Assembly (NCBI RefSeq): GCF_001425045.1
Contig: NZ_LMDJ01000012.1
Span: forward strand, 62,001-126,000
Reading direction: 5' to 3'
Origin: Massilia sp. Root351
GTDB taxonomy: Bacteria > Pseudomonadota > Gammaproteobacteria > Burkholderiales > Burkholderiaceae_D
Length of the DNA stretch: 64,000 nucleotides
The notes below the pieces were generated by a model. That model was not told the DNA's origin. It ran no database searches and was given only the letters and a program-made list of their open reading frames with translations. Numbering within the stretch: position 1 is the stretch's first letter; each line of letters begins with the position of its first letter. Shown here in pieces: positions 21,751 to 29,694 of this stretch. A program made the position numbers and the translations under genes.

Positions 21751-21869
21751 CGCGCGCCCTCGGCGCGCGGGGCTGCGCGCGCAGCGCGCAGCAGATGGGC
21801 GATTCGGAGAGGGTTGCCCGCCGCCAGGCGGGCAACCCTTCGAATCCCACCGTTCCGTCCAGAACAACG
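21751..21869. repeat. Structured repeat block A, downstream of the tandem tRNA-Ser genes
   Basis: The first 63 bases (21751-21813) match 32019-32081 with two differences. The block folds into consecutive hairpins: CGCGCGCC/GGCGCGCG at 21751-21769, then a 9-bp stem GCTGCGCGC/GCGCGCAGC. A long third hairpin has the inner stem GGGTTGCCCGCC/GGCGGGCAACCC (21811-21838) and outer arms pairing the GATTCG at 21801 with the CGAATC at 21841. The last part, CGAATCCCACCG, copies the T-arm 3' half of the adjacent tRNA-Ser in inverted orientation. No protein-coding role is credible; reading frames across it are by-products of the palindromes. Confidence 0.85.
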
Positions 21870-21899
21870 AAAAAAGCCTCCCGCAGGGGAGGCTTTTTT
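21870..21899 (-). terminator. Bidirectional intrinsic terminator after tRNA-Ser
   Basis: GCCTCCC-GCAG-GGGAGGC forms a 7-bp GC stem flanked by six A on one side and six T on the other, so it can act on either strand. It lies 9 bases beyond the encoded CCA of the tRNA at 21908-22000. The flanks CGTTGTTCTGG and CCAGAACAACG extend the pairing outward. Confidence 0.9.
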
Positions 21900-21907
21900 C
21901 GTTGTTC

Positions 21908-22000
21908 TGGCGGAGACGGTGGGATTCGAACCCACGATACAGGTATAAGCCGTATGCATCCTTAGCAGGGATGTGCCTTCGGCCACTCGGCCACGTCTCC
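21908..22000 (-). tRNA. tRNA-Ser(GCU), copy 1, with encoded CCA
   Basis: 93 nt class II tRNA with long variable arm. Acceptor GGAGACG pairs with CGTCTCC, discriminator G, then CCA encoded at 21910-21908. The anticodon stem CATCC/GGATG closes the loop CTGCTAA, giving anticodon GCU, which reads AGC and AGU codons. T-arm GGGTTCGAATCCC is intact. It is the downstream member of a tandem pair and is followed by a strong terminator. Confidence 0.96.
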
Positions 22001-22011
22001 TAGCTGATTAA

Positions 22012-22100
22012 GGAGACGGTGGGATTCGAACCCACGATACAGGTATAAGCCGTATGCATCCTTAGCAGGGATGTGCCTTCGGCCACTCGGCCACGTCTCC
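22012..22100 (-). tRNA. tRNA-Ser(GCU), copy 2, tandem duplicate lacking encoded CCA
   Basis: Bases 22012-22110 are identical to 21912-22010: a 99-base duplication that includes the tRNA body and its 10-base leader. The junction falls at the acceptor end, so the 3' flank reads CGTCTCC-TTAA. The discriminator base is therefore U instead of G and no CCA is encoded. It is transcribed first from the promoter at 22160-22188. It needs the CCA-adding enzyme to become functional, and processing may be inefficient. Confidence 0.93.
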
Positions 22101-22159
22101 TAGCTGATTACTCAACTATTGTCGCCCTTCGCGTTGCCGCTCCGGTCCGAACGAGCGCT

Positions 22160-22188
22160 ATAGTAATGGCGCGCTCTTATTTGGTCAA
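22160..22188 (-). promoter_or_regulatory. tRNA-Ser promoter inside the 3' end of tyrB
   Basis: On the minus strand TTGACC (22188-22183), a 17-base spacer and TACTAT (22165-22160) precede a GC-rich discriminator AGCGCTCG, as expected for a strong, stringently controlled tRNA promoter. It overlaps the last codons of tyrB. The promoter at 32301-32330 upstream of the third tRNA-Ser has the same layout and similar flanks. Confidence 0.75.
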
Positions 22189-23379
22189 GGGCGTCTTGAT
22201 CGCCTTGACCATGGCTTGCGCAACAACCGGCACACTGGCCGCCGTCAGCGCGGCCAGGCACAGCCGCCCGGTGCCCACCAGGTACACGGCGGACTCTTCG
22301 CGCATCGCGGCCACTTGCATCGCGGTCAGGCCGGTGTAGCTGAACATGCCGGTCTGCTTGCCGAGATAGCTGAAGTCGCCGTCCGGCATGCTGGCGCACA
22401 GCGCCTGGTGCAGCGCGGTACGCATGGCGGCGACGCGGGCGCGCATGCCGTCGAGTTCGGCTTGCCAGCCGGCCCGCAGTTCGCCGTCCGTCAGGATGCG
22501 CTCGATGATGCGCGCGCCGTGGGTCGGCGGGCTGGAGTAGTTGCGGCGGATGGTGGCTTTCAGCTGGCCAAGCACATTGGCCGCCTGCCCCGCGTCGCCG
22601 CAGGCGATGCTGAGCGAGCCGCAACGCTCGCCGTACAGCGAGAAGTTCTTGGAGAACGAGGTGGCGGCGAACAGGGCGATGCCCTCCTGCGCGAAGTGGC
22701 GGATGGCGAACGCGTCTTCTTCCACGCCGCGGCCGAAGCCCTGGTAGGCCATGTCGAAGAACGGCAGCAGGCCGCGGCGCTTGACCAACTGCGCCAGCTC
22801 GCGCCACTGCTCGTCGTCCAGGTCGGCGCCGGTCGGGTTGTGGCAGCAGGCGTGCAGCAGCACCACGTCGCCGGCCGGCAGCAGCTCCAGCGCGGCCAGC
22901 ATGGCGCGGAAGTCGACCTGGCTGGTGGCGGCGTCGTAGTAGGGGTACTTTTCCACCGTGAGGCCGGCGCCGGCGAAGATGCTGTGGTGGTTGTCCCACG
23001 TGGGGTCGCTGGCCCACACCCGCGCTTGCGGGAAGTAGCGGGCGATGAAGTCCGCCCCTACTTTCAGCGCGCCGGAGCCGCCCAGCGTTTGCGCGGTGGC
23101 GATGCGGTCGATGCCGTCGAAGCCTTTGCCGAAGGTGAGCTCGCGCACCGCGTGGCGGTACACGGCGCTGCCTTCCATCGGCAGGTAGGGACGCGGACCG
23201 GCCGTTTGCGCCAGCGCGGCTTCGGCCGCCAGCACCGAGCCCATGGCGGGCAGCTTGCCCGCTTCGGTCAGGTACACGCCGATGCTCAGGTTGACTTTGC
23301 CGGGCCGGGGGTCGGCGCCGAACTGTTCGTTCAGCGTCAGGATGGGGTCGCCCGGGTAGGGCTCAACGTGCTTGAACAT
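22177..23379 (-). CDS. tyrB: Aromatic amino acid (tyrosine) aminotransferase
   Basis: 400 residues, class I PLP aminotransferase of the AspC/TyrB group (start MFKHVEPYPGDPILTLNE; PLP-lysine in TSFSKNFSLYGERCG; substrate-binding arginine region in the C-terminal domain). The upstream hpd stop overlaps an alternative ATG at 23391 as TGATG, but the start at 23379 has GGGAAG in front and matches family N-termini. Operon position directly after hpd points to tyrosine to 4-hydroxyphenylpyruvate, one step before the dioxygenase. Aspartate aminotransferase activity is also possible. Confidence 0.88.
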   Translation of the reverse strand: MFKHVEPYPGDPILTLNEQFGADPRPGKVNLSIGVYLTEAGKLPAMGSVLAAEAALAQTAGPRPYLPMEGSAVYRHAVRELTFGKGFDGIDRIATAQTLGGSGALKVGADFIARYFPQARVWASDPTWDNHHSIFAGAGLTVEKYPYYDAATSQVDFRAMLAALELLPAGDVVLLHACCHNPTGADLDDEQWRELAQLVKRRGLLPFFDMAYQGFGRGVEEDAFAIRHFAQEGIALFAATSFSKNFSLYGERCGSLSIACGDAGQAANVLGQLKATIRRNYSSPPTHGARIIERILTDGELRAGWQAELDGMRARVAAMRTALHQALCASMPDGDFSYLGKQTGMFSYTGLTAMQVAAMREESAVYLVGTGRLCLAALTAASVPVVAQAMVKAIKTPLTK

Positions 23380-23390
23380 GTCGCTTCCCA

Positions 23391-24464
23391 TCAGGCTTTG
23401 ATGACGCCGCGTTGCAGCTGGTCGCGCTCGATCGATTCGAACAGCGCCTTGAAGTTGCCTTCGCCGAAACCGTCGTCGCCCTTGCGCTGGATGAATTCGA
23501 AGAACACCGGGCCGAGCAGCGTTTGCGAGAAGATCTGCAGCAGCAGGCGGCGGCCGCCTTCACCGGTGGTGCCGTCCATCAGGATGCCGCGCATCTGCAG
23601 CTGGGCCGCGTCTTCGCCGTGGTTCGGCAGGCGCTCGGACAGCATGTCGTAGTAGGTGGCGGGCGGCGCGGTCATCAGCGGCACGCCCGCTTCGCGCAGC
23701 TTGTCCACGCTGGCCACCACGTCGTCGCTCAGCAGCGCGATGTGCTGGATGCCTTCGCCGTTGAACTGCATCAGGAATTCTTCGATCTGGCCGCCGCCGC
23801 CGGACGCTTCTTCGTTCAGCGGGATGCGGATCTTGCCGTCCGGCGCGGTCATGGCGCGCGAGGTCAGGCCGGTGTATTCGCCCTTGATGTCGAAGTAGCG
23901 GATTTCGCGGAAGTTGAACAGCTTCTCGTAGAAGCCGGCCCAGTAGCTCATGCGGCCACGGTAGACGTTGTGGGTCAGGTGGTCGATCAGTTTCAGACCG
24001 TGGCCCACCGGGTGGCGCTCCACGCCGTCGATGAATTTGAAGTCGATGTCGTAGATCGACAGGCCGTCGTCGTAGCGGTCGATCAGGTACAGCGGCGCGC
24101 CGCCGATGCCTTTGATGGCGGGCAGGCGCAGTTCCATCGGGCCGGTCGGGATCTCCATCGGCTGCGCGCCCAGTGCCAGCACGCGGGCGTAGGCCGCTTG
24201 CGCGTCCTTGACGCGGAAGGCCATGCCGCAGGCCGACGGGCCGTGCTCGGCGGCGAAGTAGGCGGCAGCGCTGTTCGGCTCGTTGTTGATGATGAAGTTG
24301 ATATCGCCCTGGCGGTACAGGGTGACTTTCTTGGAGCGGTGCTCGGCCACGCGGGTGAAGCCCAGCATCTCAAACACGGGTTCCAGCTGGTTCGGCGTTG
24401 GCGAAGCGAACTCGACGAATTCGAAGCCGTCCAGGCCCATGGGATTTTCAAACAGATCAGACAT
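23391..24464 (-). CDS. hpd: 4-hydroxyphenylpyruvate dioxygenase
   Basis: 357 residues. It converts 4-hydroxyphenylpyruvate to homogentisate in tyrosine breakdown. Two vicinal-oxygen-chelate repeats are present; the Fe(II) ligands fit the histidines in [10 protein letters not shown] and QHIALLSDD and the glutamate in VFFEFIQRK. The C-terminal signature [20 protein letters not shown] is typical. Start MSDLFENP was chosen because GGAG lies 6 bases before it; the longer in-frame reading runs through the promoter. It is the first gene of an hpd-tyrB operon; homogentisate dioxygenase and later enzymes are not in the window. Confidence 0.95.
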   Translation of the reverse strand: MSDLFENPMGLDGFEFVEFASPTPNQLEPVFEMLGFTRVAEHRSKKVTLYRQGDINFIINNEPNSAAAYFAAEHGPSACGMAFRVKDAQAAYARVLALGAQPMEIPTGPMELRLPAIKGIGGAPLYLIDRYDDGLSIYDIDFKFIDGVERHPVGHGLKLIDHLTHNVYRGRMSYWAGFYEKLFNFREIRYFDIKGEYTGLTSRAMTAPDGKIRIPLNEEASGGGGQIEEFLMQFNGEGIQHIALLSDDVVASVDKLREAGVPLMTAPPATYYDMLSERLPNHGEDAAQLQMRGILMDGTTGEGGRRLLLQIFSQTLLGPVFFEFIQRKGDDGFGEGNFKALFESIERDQLQRGVIKA

Positions 24465-24497
24465 TTCATGCTCCAGAAAGGTGGCGATATGCATGAA

Positions 24498-24526
24498 ATT
24501 ATATTGGCCCGCCTGTGCACTATATG
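24498..24526 (-). promoter_or_regulatory. Candidate hpd promoter with perfect -10 and poor -35
   Basis: On the minus strand TATAAT occupies 24503-24498. The hexamer 17 bases upstream is CATATA, a poor -35. A strong -10 with a weak -35 suggests activator dependence. Transcription would begin near 24491, about 27 bases before the start codon. Confidence 0.5.
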
Positions 24527-24542
24527 CGCGAAATGCATATGA

Positions 24543-24574
24543 AAGTGGACAATTTGTGCACAAATTGTCCACTT
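24543..24574. promoter_or_regulatory. Perfect 32-bp palindrome upstream of hpd
   Basis: The 32 bases are completely self-complementary, with arms of 16 and no spacer; the centre is TTTGTGCACAAA. It is centred about 67 bases upstream of the predicted hpd transcription start, a usual place for a class I activator. A further TGTGCAC lies at 24514-24520. It is also only 28 bases after the GH35 stop codon, but no U-run follows on that strand, so it is not a standard terminator. Confidence 0.65.
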
Positions 24575-24601
24575 GCACTGCGTTTCACGCACATTTTGGC
24601 C

Positions 24602-27600
24602 TTACTTGCCCGGCATGATCTCCAGCGGCACGCCGCCGCGCGCGGTGCGCAGCTTGACCAGCTTGACCGGCTCAAGCGCGTTGGCCGCCTTGCCGTCCGT
24701 GGTCACGGCCAGCGCGATGGTGTTCTGGCCGTTGGGGTTGAGGATGCCGGGCGGGATGACAAAGGTGCGCTGCGGGCCGACGTTGGCGGCGAACTGGCCC
24801 ATGTTCCAGCCGTTGACGAAGATCAGCGCGCGGTTGCTGCGCTCCGAACGCGGCTTGCCGGTGTCGCCGAAGGCCAGTCCCAGCTGCACGTCGTGGCCCT
24901 TGGGCAGGTCCAGCGCGAAGCTGGTGCGCAGCCAGTAGGTGCCCGGCGCGGGCGGCGCGTCGGTGGTCCTGGCCGCCTGCCAGCCGTCCTGCTTGCCGCC
25001 CTGCCTCAGCGGCAGGTGCCAGCCCTCGCGCTCGCCGTGCAGGCCGCCGTTGTTCAGCGGGCCGCGCACCACGTCGGCGATCGCCTCGCCGCCCTGGTTG
25101 CCCTGGATGCGCCAGTCGATCGGCACCGCGAAGCGGTTGCCGCCGCGCGAGGTGAGCGAGGCCGAAATCAGGCCGCGCGCTTCACGGTGGTAGTCGTCGG
25201 CCATCAGGTTCCAGTTGTGCGAGTTGTTGCGCACCATGACGGAGATGACGTGCTCGCCCGCCTTCAGGCTGCCGAGCGCGAACTTGACGCTGTCGGTGGT
25301 TTCGGGGAAGGAGCGGCCGGTGTCCATTTCGTCCTGGCCCAGGAAGCGTCCGTCCACCCAGGCCTGGATCATGCCGGCCCCGCCGCCGCCGTAGAACAAT
25401 TCGAGCTGGTTGGTCTTGGGGTCGGTGATCCTGACGCGGCCGCGGTACCACACGTCGCCGTGGTGGAAGCCGTAGTCGCTCATGCTCAGCGTGGGCTGGC
25501 CGCGCTCGGGCATGGTCCAGGTTTGCGCGGCGGAGGCGCGGCTGTCGGCCTTGATCCACTGGCTGTCGTCGAATCCGGGCTGCGCTTCGGGACTGTCCAT
25601 GCGGCGCGTCCAGGGCAGTTTGGCCAGGTCCGGCAAGGCGATGCGCTCCGGGCCCTTGACGCTGCCGGTCTTGACGCTGCCGTCCGGCTGCGCGGCCAGG
25701 GTCAGCGACTCGCCGTTGAAGGTGACCGCCGACGGCGCCGCACCCCAGATTTCCAGCGCCGCGTCCGCGCTGGTGTCGCCGCTAAGCGCAAGCTGGCCGC
25801 CGTCGAACCTGGCCGAGCGCACCAGCGCCGGCGTCAGTTCCAGCAGCGCGCCGTTTGCGGTGTCCTGGCGCCACATGTTGAAGCTGGTTTTCTCGTCGGC
25901 CAGCAACAGCAGCATGGGCGCGCGGCCGCCGCCGCTGATGCGCACGCGCGCCAGGCCGTCGTGCATGTAGTTCAGCTTAAGGTCCCCTTTCGCGGCGTCG
26001 AAGGTCGATGCAACCGAGCCGGACAGGATCTCCACCTTGGGCGCGGAGGGGTAGCGCAGCACGGTCTCGCCCTCTTCCTTGTCGCGCCCGTGCAGCAGCA
26101 CGATGTCGCGCTCGCCGTGGCGGAAGTGGGTCTGGATTTCCGAGTTCGAATACACCAGGTGCTGGCGTTCCATGGCGTAGGAGGCCAGCAGCAGCTTGCC
26201 GTCCTGGCCGTTGACGCGCACCGGGATCTGGTAGCTGCCGTCCTTTGTGGCCAGCGCGAAGGTGGCGCGGTCATCCGTCAGCGCGTCGGACGGATTGTGC
26301 ACGGCAAACAGGATGTGGGTGCCGGACTTGGGATTGATGTTGTGGTAGACCTTGATCTTGCCGTTGCTGGGCTTGAGCTCCGGCCCTTTGTCCATCTCGG
26401 CCAGCGCCTGCTCCGCCGCCTGCACGAACATGCCCTGCTGCTTGAGCGCGTAGGCTTTTTCGCGCAGGCCGCGGTCTTCGGAGATGGCGGCGCCGTAGTC
26501 GTAGGAGGTATACACCACCGGCCCGGCCAGCCAGCCCCACGAGGTGCCGCCGAAGGTCATGTAGATGTTGTGGATGGTGATGCGGTTGATCAGGTTGGTG
26601 CCGTAGAAGACGCGCTGGTAGCCCTTGCCCTGGCGCTGCGCGGTGCAGTCGTAAGTGCCGTTCGAGCCCCAGTAGTCGAACCAGCCGCCGCCCAGTTCGG
26701 CTGCGAAACCGGGCGTCTTGGGCGACGTGAGCGCGCCGGATTTCGGGCCGGGCTTGCCGTGCATGCCCCAGTCGGGCGCTTTGTTGGGGCCGGAGGGGTC
26801 GGCGAACACGTTGCAGGTGCCGCCGGGGTAGCCGTCGAAGGCGTACATGTCGGTGGGGCCGGAGTTGGCCCACGGCGCGCTGGAGCCTTTCGGCGCCCAG
26901 TCCGGCAGGCGGCCGGCCGCGTTGTGGAAGAACGGCACCGTGATGCCGTCGGCGCGCGCCTTGGCGGCCAGGTGTTCCATGTGCCGCACGTGCTTGGGCT
27001 CGACCTTGCCCAGTTCGTTTTCCAGCTGGTAGGCGATGACGTTGCCGCCGCCGGTGGTGGCCTGGTGGCGCGCGATGATGGCGTTAATCTGCGTCATCCA
27101 TTCGTCGGTGGCGGCGGTGTAGACCGGGTCGTCGGTACGGGCTTCGGCGCGGTTGCGGAACATCCAGCCGGGGTAGCCGCCGCCGGTCAGCTCGGCGTTC
27201 ACGTAGGGGCCGGTACGGGCGATGATGTACATGCCCTCCTCCTCGGCGATCTGCAGCGCGCGCTCCACGTTGCGCACGCCGGAGAAGTCGTACACGCCGG
27301 GCGCGGAAGAGTGATAGCCCCAGTCGAAGTAGAAAGCGACGCCGTTGAAGCCGGTGGCCTTCATCTTCTGGATCACGTCGCGCCACAGGGAGGGGTTGGG
27401 CAGGCGGAACGGGTGCACCTCCCCGGACCAGACCACCACGCGCTTGCCGTCGACGGTCAGCGAATGTTCATCCCAGGCGATCTTTTTCGGCTGGCCTTTC
27501 GGCTTGGTGGCTTGCGCGTAGGCTTGCGGATCCTCGGCCAGCACGGTGAAATGGCGCGCCACGCCGGACACGCCGCCCACTTCCTTCTTCGGCGACCAGT

Positions 27601-28504
27601 TGCCGAAGTTGCTGTCGCCGTCCGCGTACCAGGCGTGCTTGCCCTGCTGGTCGAAGTAGATGCGCCAGCCGCCGCCGGGCAGCTGGACCAGCGCCGGCCC
27701 CTCGCCGCCTGCGCCCCAGCCGGCCCAGTCGCCTTTTTTCTCGACGGTCCAAGGGCCGCCCGGCGAAGCCGCCGTGGCCAGCTCGATGTAGCCGCTTTGC
27801 TGGTTCCGGGCGAAGGCCGTGTAGCCCTTGCCCGACGCCACCACAAAGGTATCGAGATAGCCTTGCAGTCCGGCCAGCGGCGTGGGTGCGGACCACTGGC
27901 TGAAGTCGGCGTTTGGTTCAAGAATGTAGGGTGCAAATTTGGCGCCGTCCTGCGATAGCGAGACCACCACCTTCAGGCTGCCGTCCTTGTCGCGCAGCCA
28001 TTCCGGCGCGCGGGTGGCTGCCACGCCGGGCAGGCTGACGGCCGCTTCGCGCACGGCCTGCCAGCTTGTCAGATCCCTGGAACGCGTGACGCCGAAGCCG
28101 GCGCCCTTTTCGCCGCTGGTGTGGACCACATAGTAGTAGCCGTCGCTATGGCGGACCATGGAAGGGTCGCGCAGCAGGGGCTGTTTGGCGGTATAGGTTT
28201 CCGAGGCCAGCGTGGCGAAGGTGGCGCCATCGGTGGACGAGAACACGCTGAGCGCGTTGGGTGCACTGGCCGTGAAACTGGACATCAGGTAGACCGGCTG
28301 GTTCGCGGTCTGGTTCGGCCCCGCAGCGGGCTGGCCCTTGCCTGCCTGCCGCGCGCTGTCGGACGCCTGCGGGATGCCCAGCTCCTGGGCCAGCGCGGCG
28401 CCGGCCAGCGTGCCGCAGGCGACGGCAACGGCGGCGGCGAGCCTGCTCAGGTAGAGGGCATGCGGCTGGGCGGCACGGCGGTGGGCATTTTTCGTCTGGG
28501 CCAA
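24602..28504 (-). CDS. Secreted two-domain glycosidase: GH43-like N-domain fused to GH35 beta-galactosidase
   Basis: 1300 residues, far longer than a simple GH35. A signal peptide ends near GAALAQ. Residues about 70-330 look like a five-bladed propeller of the GH43/32 type (LLRDPSMVRHSDGYYYVVHTS). A GH35 barrel follows from about residue 350 (DGKRVVVWSGEVHPFRLP), with predicted acid/base E497 (YQLENELG) and nucleophile E603 (FAAELGGGWFDYWG), then several beta-sandwich domains. It should release galactose from plant galactans or arabinogalactan after export. The start is TTG with AGGAG six bases before it; no in-frame ATG fits the signal peptide. Whether the propeller is catalytic is unknown. 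Confidence 0.88.
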   Translation of the reverse strand: MAQTKNAHRRAAQPHALYLSRLAAAVAVACGTLAGAALAQELGIPQASDSARQAGKGQPAAGPNQTANQPVYLMSSFTASAPNALSVFSSTDGATFATLASETYTAKQPLLRDPSMVRHSDGYYYVVHTSGEKGAGFGVTRSRDLTSWQAVREAAVSLPGVAATRAPEWLRDKDGSLKVVVSLSQDGAKFAPYILEPNADFSQWSAPTPLAGLQGYLDTFVVASGKGYTAFARNQQSGYIELATAASPGGPWTVEKKGDWAGWGAGGEGPALVQLPGGGWRIYFDQQGKHAWYADGDSNFGNWSPKKEVGGVSGVARHFTVLAEDPQAYAQATKPKGQPKKIAWDEHSLTVDGKRVVVWSGEVHPFRLPNPSLWRDVIQKMKATGFNGVAFYFDWGYHSSAPGVYDFSGVRNVERALQIAEEEGMYIIARTGPYVNAELTGGGYPGWMFRNRAEARTDDPVYTAATDEWMTQINAIIARHQATTGGGNVIAYQLENELGKVEPKHVRHMEHLAAKARADGITVPFFHNAAGRLPDWAPKGSSAPWANSGPTDMYAFDGYPGGTCNVFADPSGPNKAPDWGMHGKPGPKSGALTSPKTPGFAAELGGGWFDYWGSNGTYDCTAQRQGKGYQRVFYGTNLINRITIHNIYMTFGGTSWGWLAGPVVYTSYDYGAAISEDRGLREKAYALKQQGMFVQAAEQALAEMDKGPELKPSNGKIKVYHNINPKSGTHILFAVHNPSDALTDDRATFALATKDGSYQIPVRVNGQDGKLLLASYAMERQHLVYSNSEIQTHFRHGERDIVLLHGRDKEEGETVLRYPSAPKVEILSGSVASTFDAAKGDLKLNYMHDGLARVRISGGGRAPMLLLLADEKTSFNMWRQDTANGALLELTPALVRSARFDGGQLALSGDTSADAALEIWGAAPSAVTFNGESLTLAAQPDGSVKTGSVKGPERIALPDLAKLPWTRRMDSPEAQPGFDDSQWIKADSRASAAQTWTMPERGQPTLSMSDYGFHHGDVWYRGRVRITDPKTNQLELFYGGGGAGMIQAWVDGRFLGQDEMDTGRSFPETTDSVKFALGSLKAGEHVISVMVRNNSHNWNLMADDYHREARGLISASLTSRGGNRFAVPIDWRIQGNQGGEAIADVVRGPLNNGGLHGEREGWHLPLRQGGKQDGWQAARTTDAPPAPGTYWLRTSFALDLPKGHDVQLGLAFGDTGKPRSERSNRALIFVNGWNMGQFAANVGPQRTFVIPPGILNPNGQNTIALAVTTDGKAANALEPVKLVKLRTARGGVPLEIMPGK

Positions 28505-28635
28505 GGTGTACTCCTACGCTTATTATCGGAACGTTCGCCCGCCATCCTAATGCGAGCCGCCACGCCGCGTTCGTCAAAAAGGTGATTGTTTGCAAAATTC
28601 GCGGCTTTCGAGCACGATAGCGGTATTGTTGCCAC

Positions 28636-29295
28636 ATGGAAAATAGAATGCGGATTTTCAACCGATTGCGGATGGCCGCGCTGCCCGCTGTTGCACTGGC
28701 CCTGGCCGCTTGTTCTGCGAACCCTGTGAACAACGCTTTTACGAATATGTGGGACCTGGGCGGCGGCCTGCCAACGGTCATGACCACCAAGGTCATTTTC
28801 GCCACGGTGGCATCGGACGAAGGCCCGGTTTCAGCCATGGGAAGGCAGGACCGCGCGCTGACGTATAACCAGGGAATCCGCTATGGCGCCCCGGAAGAGG
28901 CGTACCGGATGGCGCGGGTGGACATGCTCAATCATTCCACGAGTTTCATGAAATGGGCTACCACTGTTGCGGTGCCCGATACCTTCCCGACGCTGAAAAT
29001 GGGCGATGTGCTTGCGATCCGGATTGCAAAGACGCGGGACGGGTTGCAGGATTTTGCGGCGACCAAGGAAGGCAATGCTGCGGTGTCGCTGGTCTGCCGG
29101 GTGGGCAGCGCGGACTATGAGCAATGCTGGAAAAAATTGCCGGTGGCCGAAGGCACGTCCCAGATGCGCGGTGCGAACGGCGTCACCCAGATCCCTTACG
29201 GCACCAGCCTCGCGCAGTTTGGCTTGGTATTCAGCCCCCGCTACGACGCGTCCGGCCAACTGCTGTCCAGCGCGCCGGCGGCCCCCTCACGATGA
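28636..29295 (+). CDS. Predicted lipoprotein of unknown function
   Basis: 219 residues, with lipobox LALAAC (cysteine 26) after a basic N-terminus, so probably anchored to a membrane facing the periplasm. I do not recognise the family. The mature part is a mixed alpha/beta sequence with two further cysteines (SLVCRVGSADYEQCWKK) that could form a disulfide. An alternative start at 28648 (MRIFNRLRM) gives a more conventional signal peptide and has GGA upstream. It is divergent from the GH35 gene across 131 bases, with no convincing operator seen. Confidence 0.65.
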   Translation: MENRMRIFNRLRMAALPAVALALAACSANPVNNAFTNMWDLGGGLPTVMTTKVIFATVASDEGPVSAMGRQDRALTYNQGIRYGAPEEAYRMARVDMLNHSTSFMKWATTVAVPDTFPTLKMGDVLAIRIAKTRDGLQDFAATKEGNAAVSLVCRVGSADYEQCWKKLPVAEGTSQMRGANGVTQIPYGTSLAQFGLVFSPRYDASGQLLSSAPAAPSR

Positions 29296-29346
29296 GACGC
29301 AGTCCATCATGCATGGCTGCTTGCCGGCCTGATCGCTCCGGCAGAC

Positions 29347-29679
29347 TCATTGCCGGTCCGCCGCTAGTTCCAGCAATTCGCCTTTGAAGATGGGGCTCCA
29401 GCCCGGGCTGTCGATCAGCAGCGGCAGGCCGGGCCAGGTTTTCGGCAGCCTGGGCTTGGCGCCTTCGGGGATATCAAGCACCTTGAGCGCGCCCTTGCCG
29501 CAAGCGTCGTCCTGCTTCAGCACCACCCGATGCGAGTGCCACAGGTCGCCGTCGTTTTCAAGTCGCTGGCGCCTCTTGTGGGCTTGCGCGCCGAAAACCG
29601 GCAGCAGCATGGCTGCGGCGATGGTTGGCTTGACGAATTTCGTTTCTTCTTCTCCTGAGTGGGGCCGGTAAGCGGCCAA
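29347..29679 (-). CDS. Small hypothetical protein, possibly exported
   Basis: Up to 110 residues from a TTG start with no clear ribosome site. A hydrophobic stretch (PTIAAAMLLPVFGAQA) looks like a signal peptide whose true start is unclear; an AGGAG lies at about 29655 but no ATG follows it in frame before 29610. The remainder is short and basic, with one cysteine. No family recognised. It could be a decayed gene or a small secreted protein, and is listed because the frame is open and codon use is similar to that of its neighbours. Confidence 0.3.
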   Translation of the reverse strand: MAAYRPHSGEEETKFVKPTIAAAMLLPVFGAQAHKRRQRLENDGDLWHSHRVVLKQDDACGKGALKVLDIPEGAKPRLPKTWPGLPLLIDSPGWSPIFKGELLELAADRQ

Positions 29680-29694
29680 ATCTGAAACGTGTGA

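Noticed and set aside
21597..21986. N-terminal extension of the FtsH frame through the tRNA ([12 protein letters not shown]...)
   Set aside because: It translates the tRNA-Ser, terminator and repeat block; such tRNA-derived frames are common annotation artefacts.
21908..22100. Integrative-element attachment site at the duplicated tRNA
   Set aside because: No integrase gene, no element between the copies and the duplication is a simple 100-base tandem step.
24543..24574. Intrinsic terminator for the GH35 gene
   Set aside because: The stem has no loop and is AT-rich in the middle, and no U-run follows on the relevant strand.
24515..27958. 1147-residue open frame antisense to the GH35 gene
   Set aside because: Low-complexity composition typical of antisense frames in GC-rich DNA; the sense frame has signal peptide and catalytic motifs.
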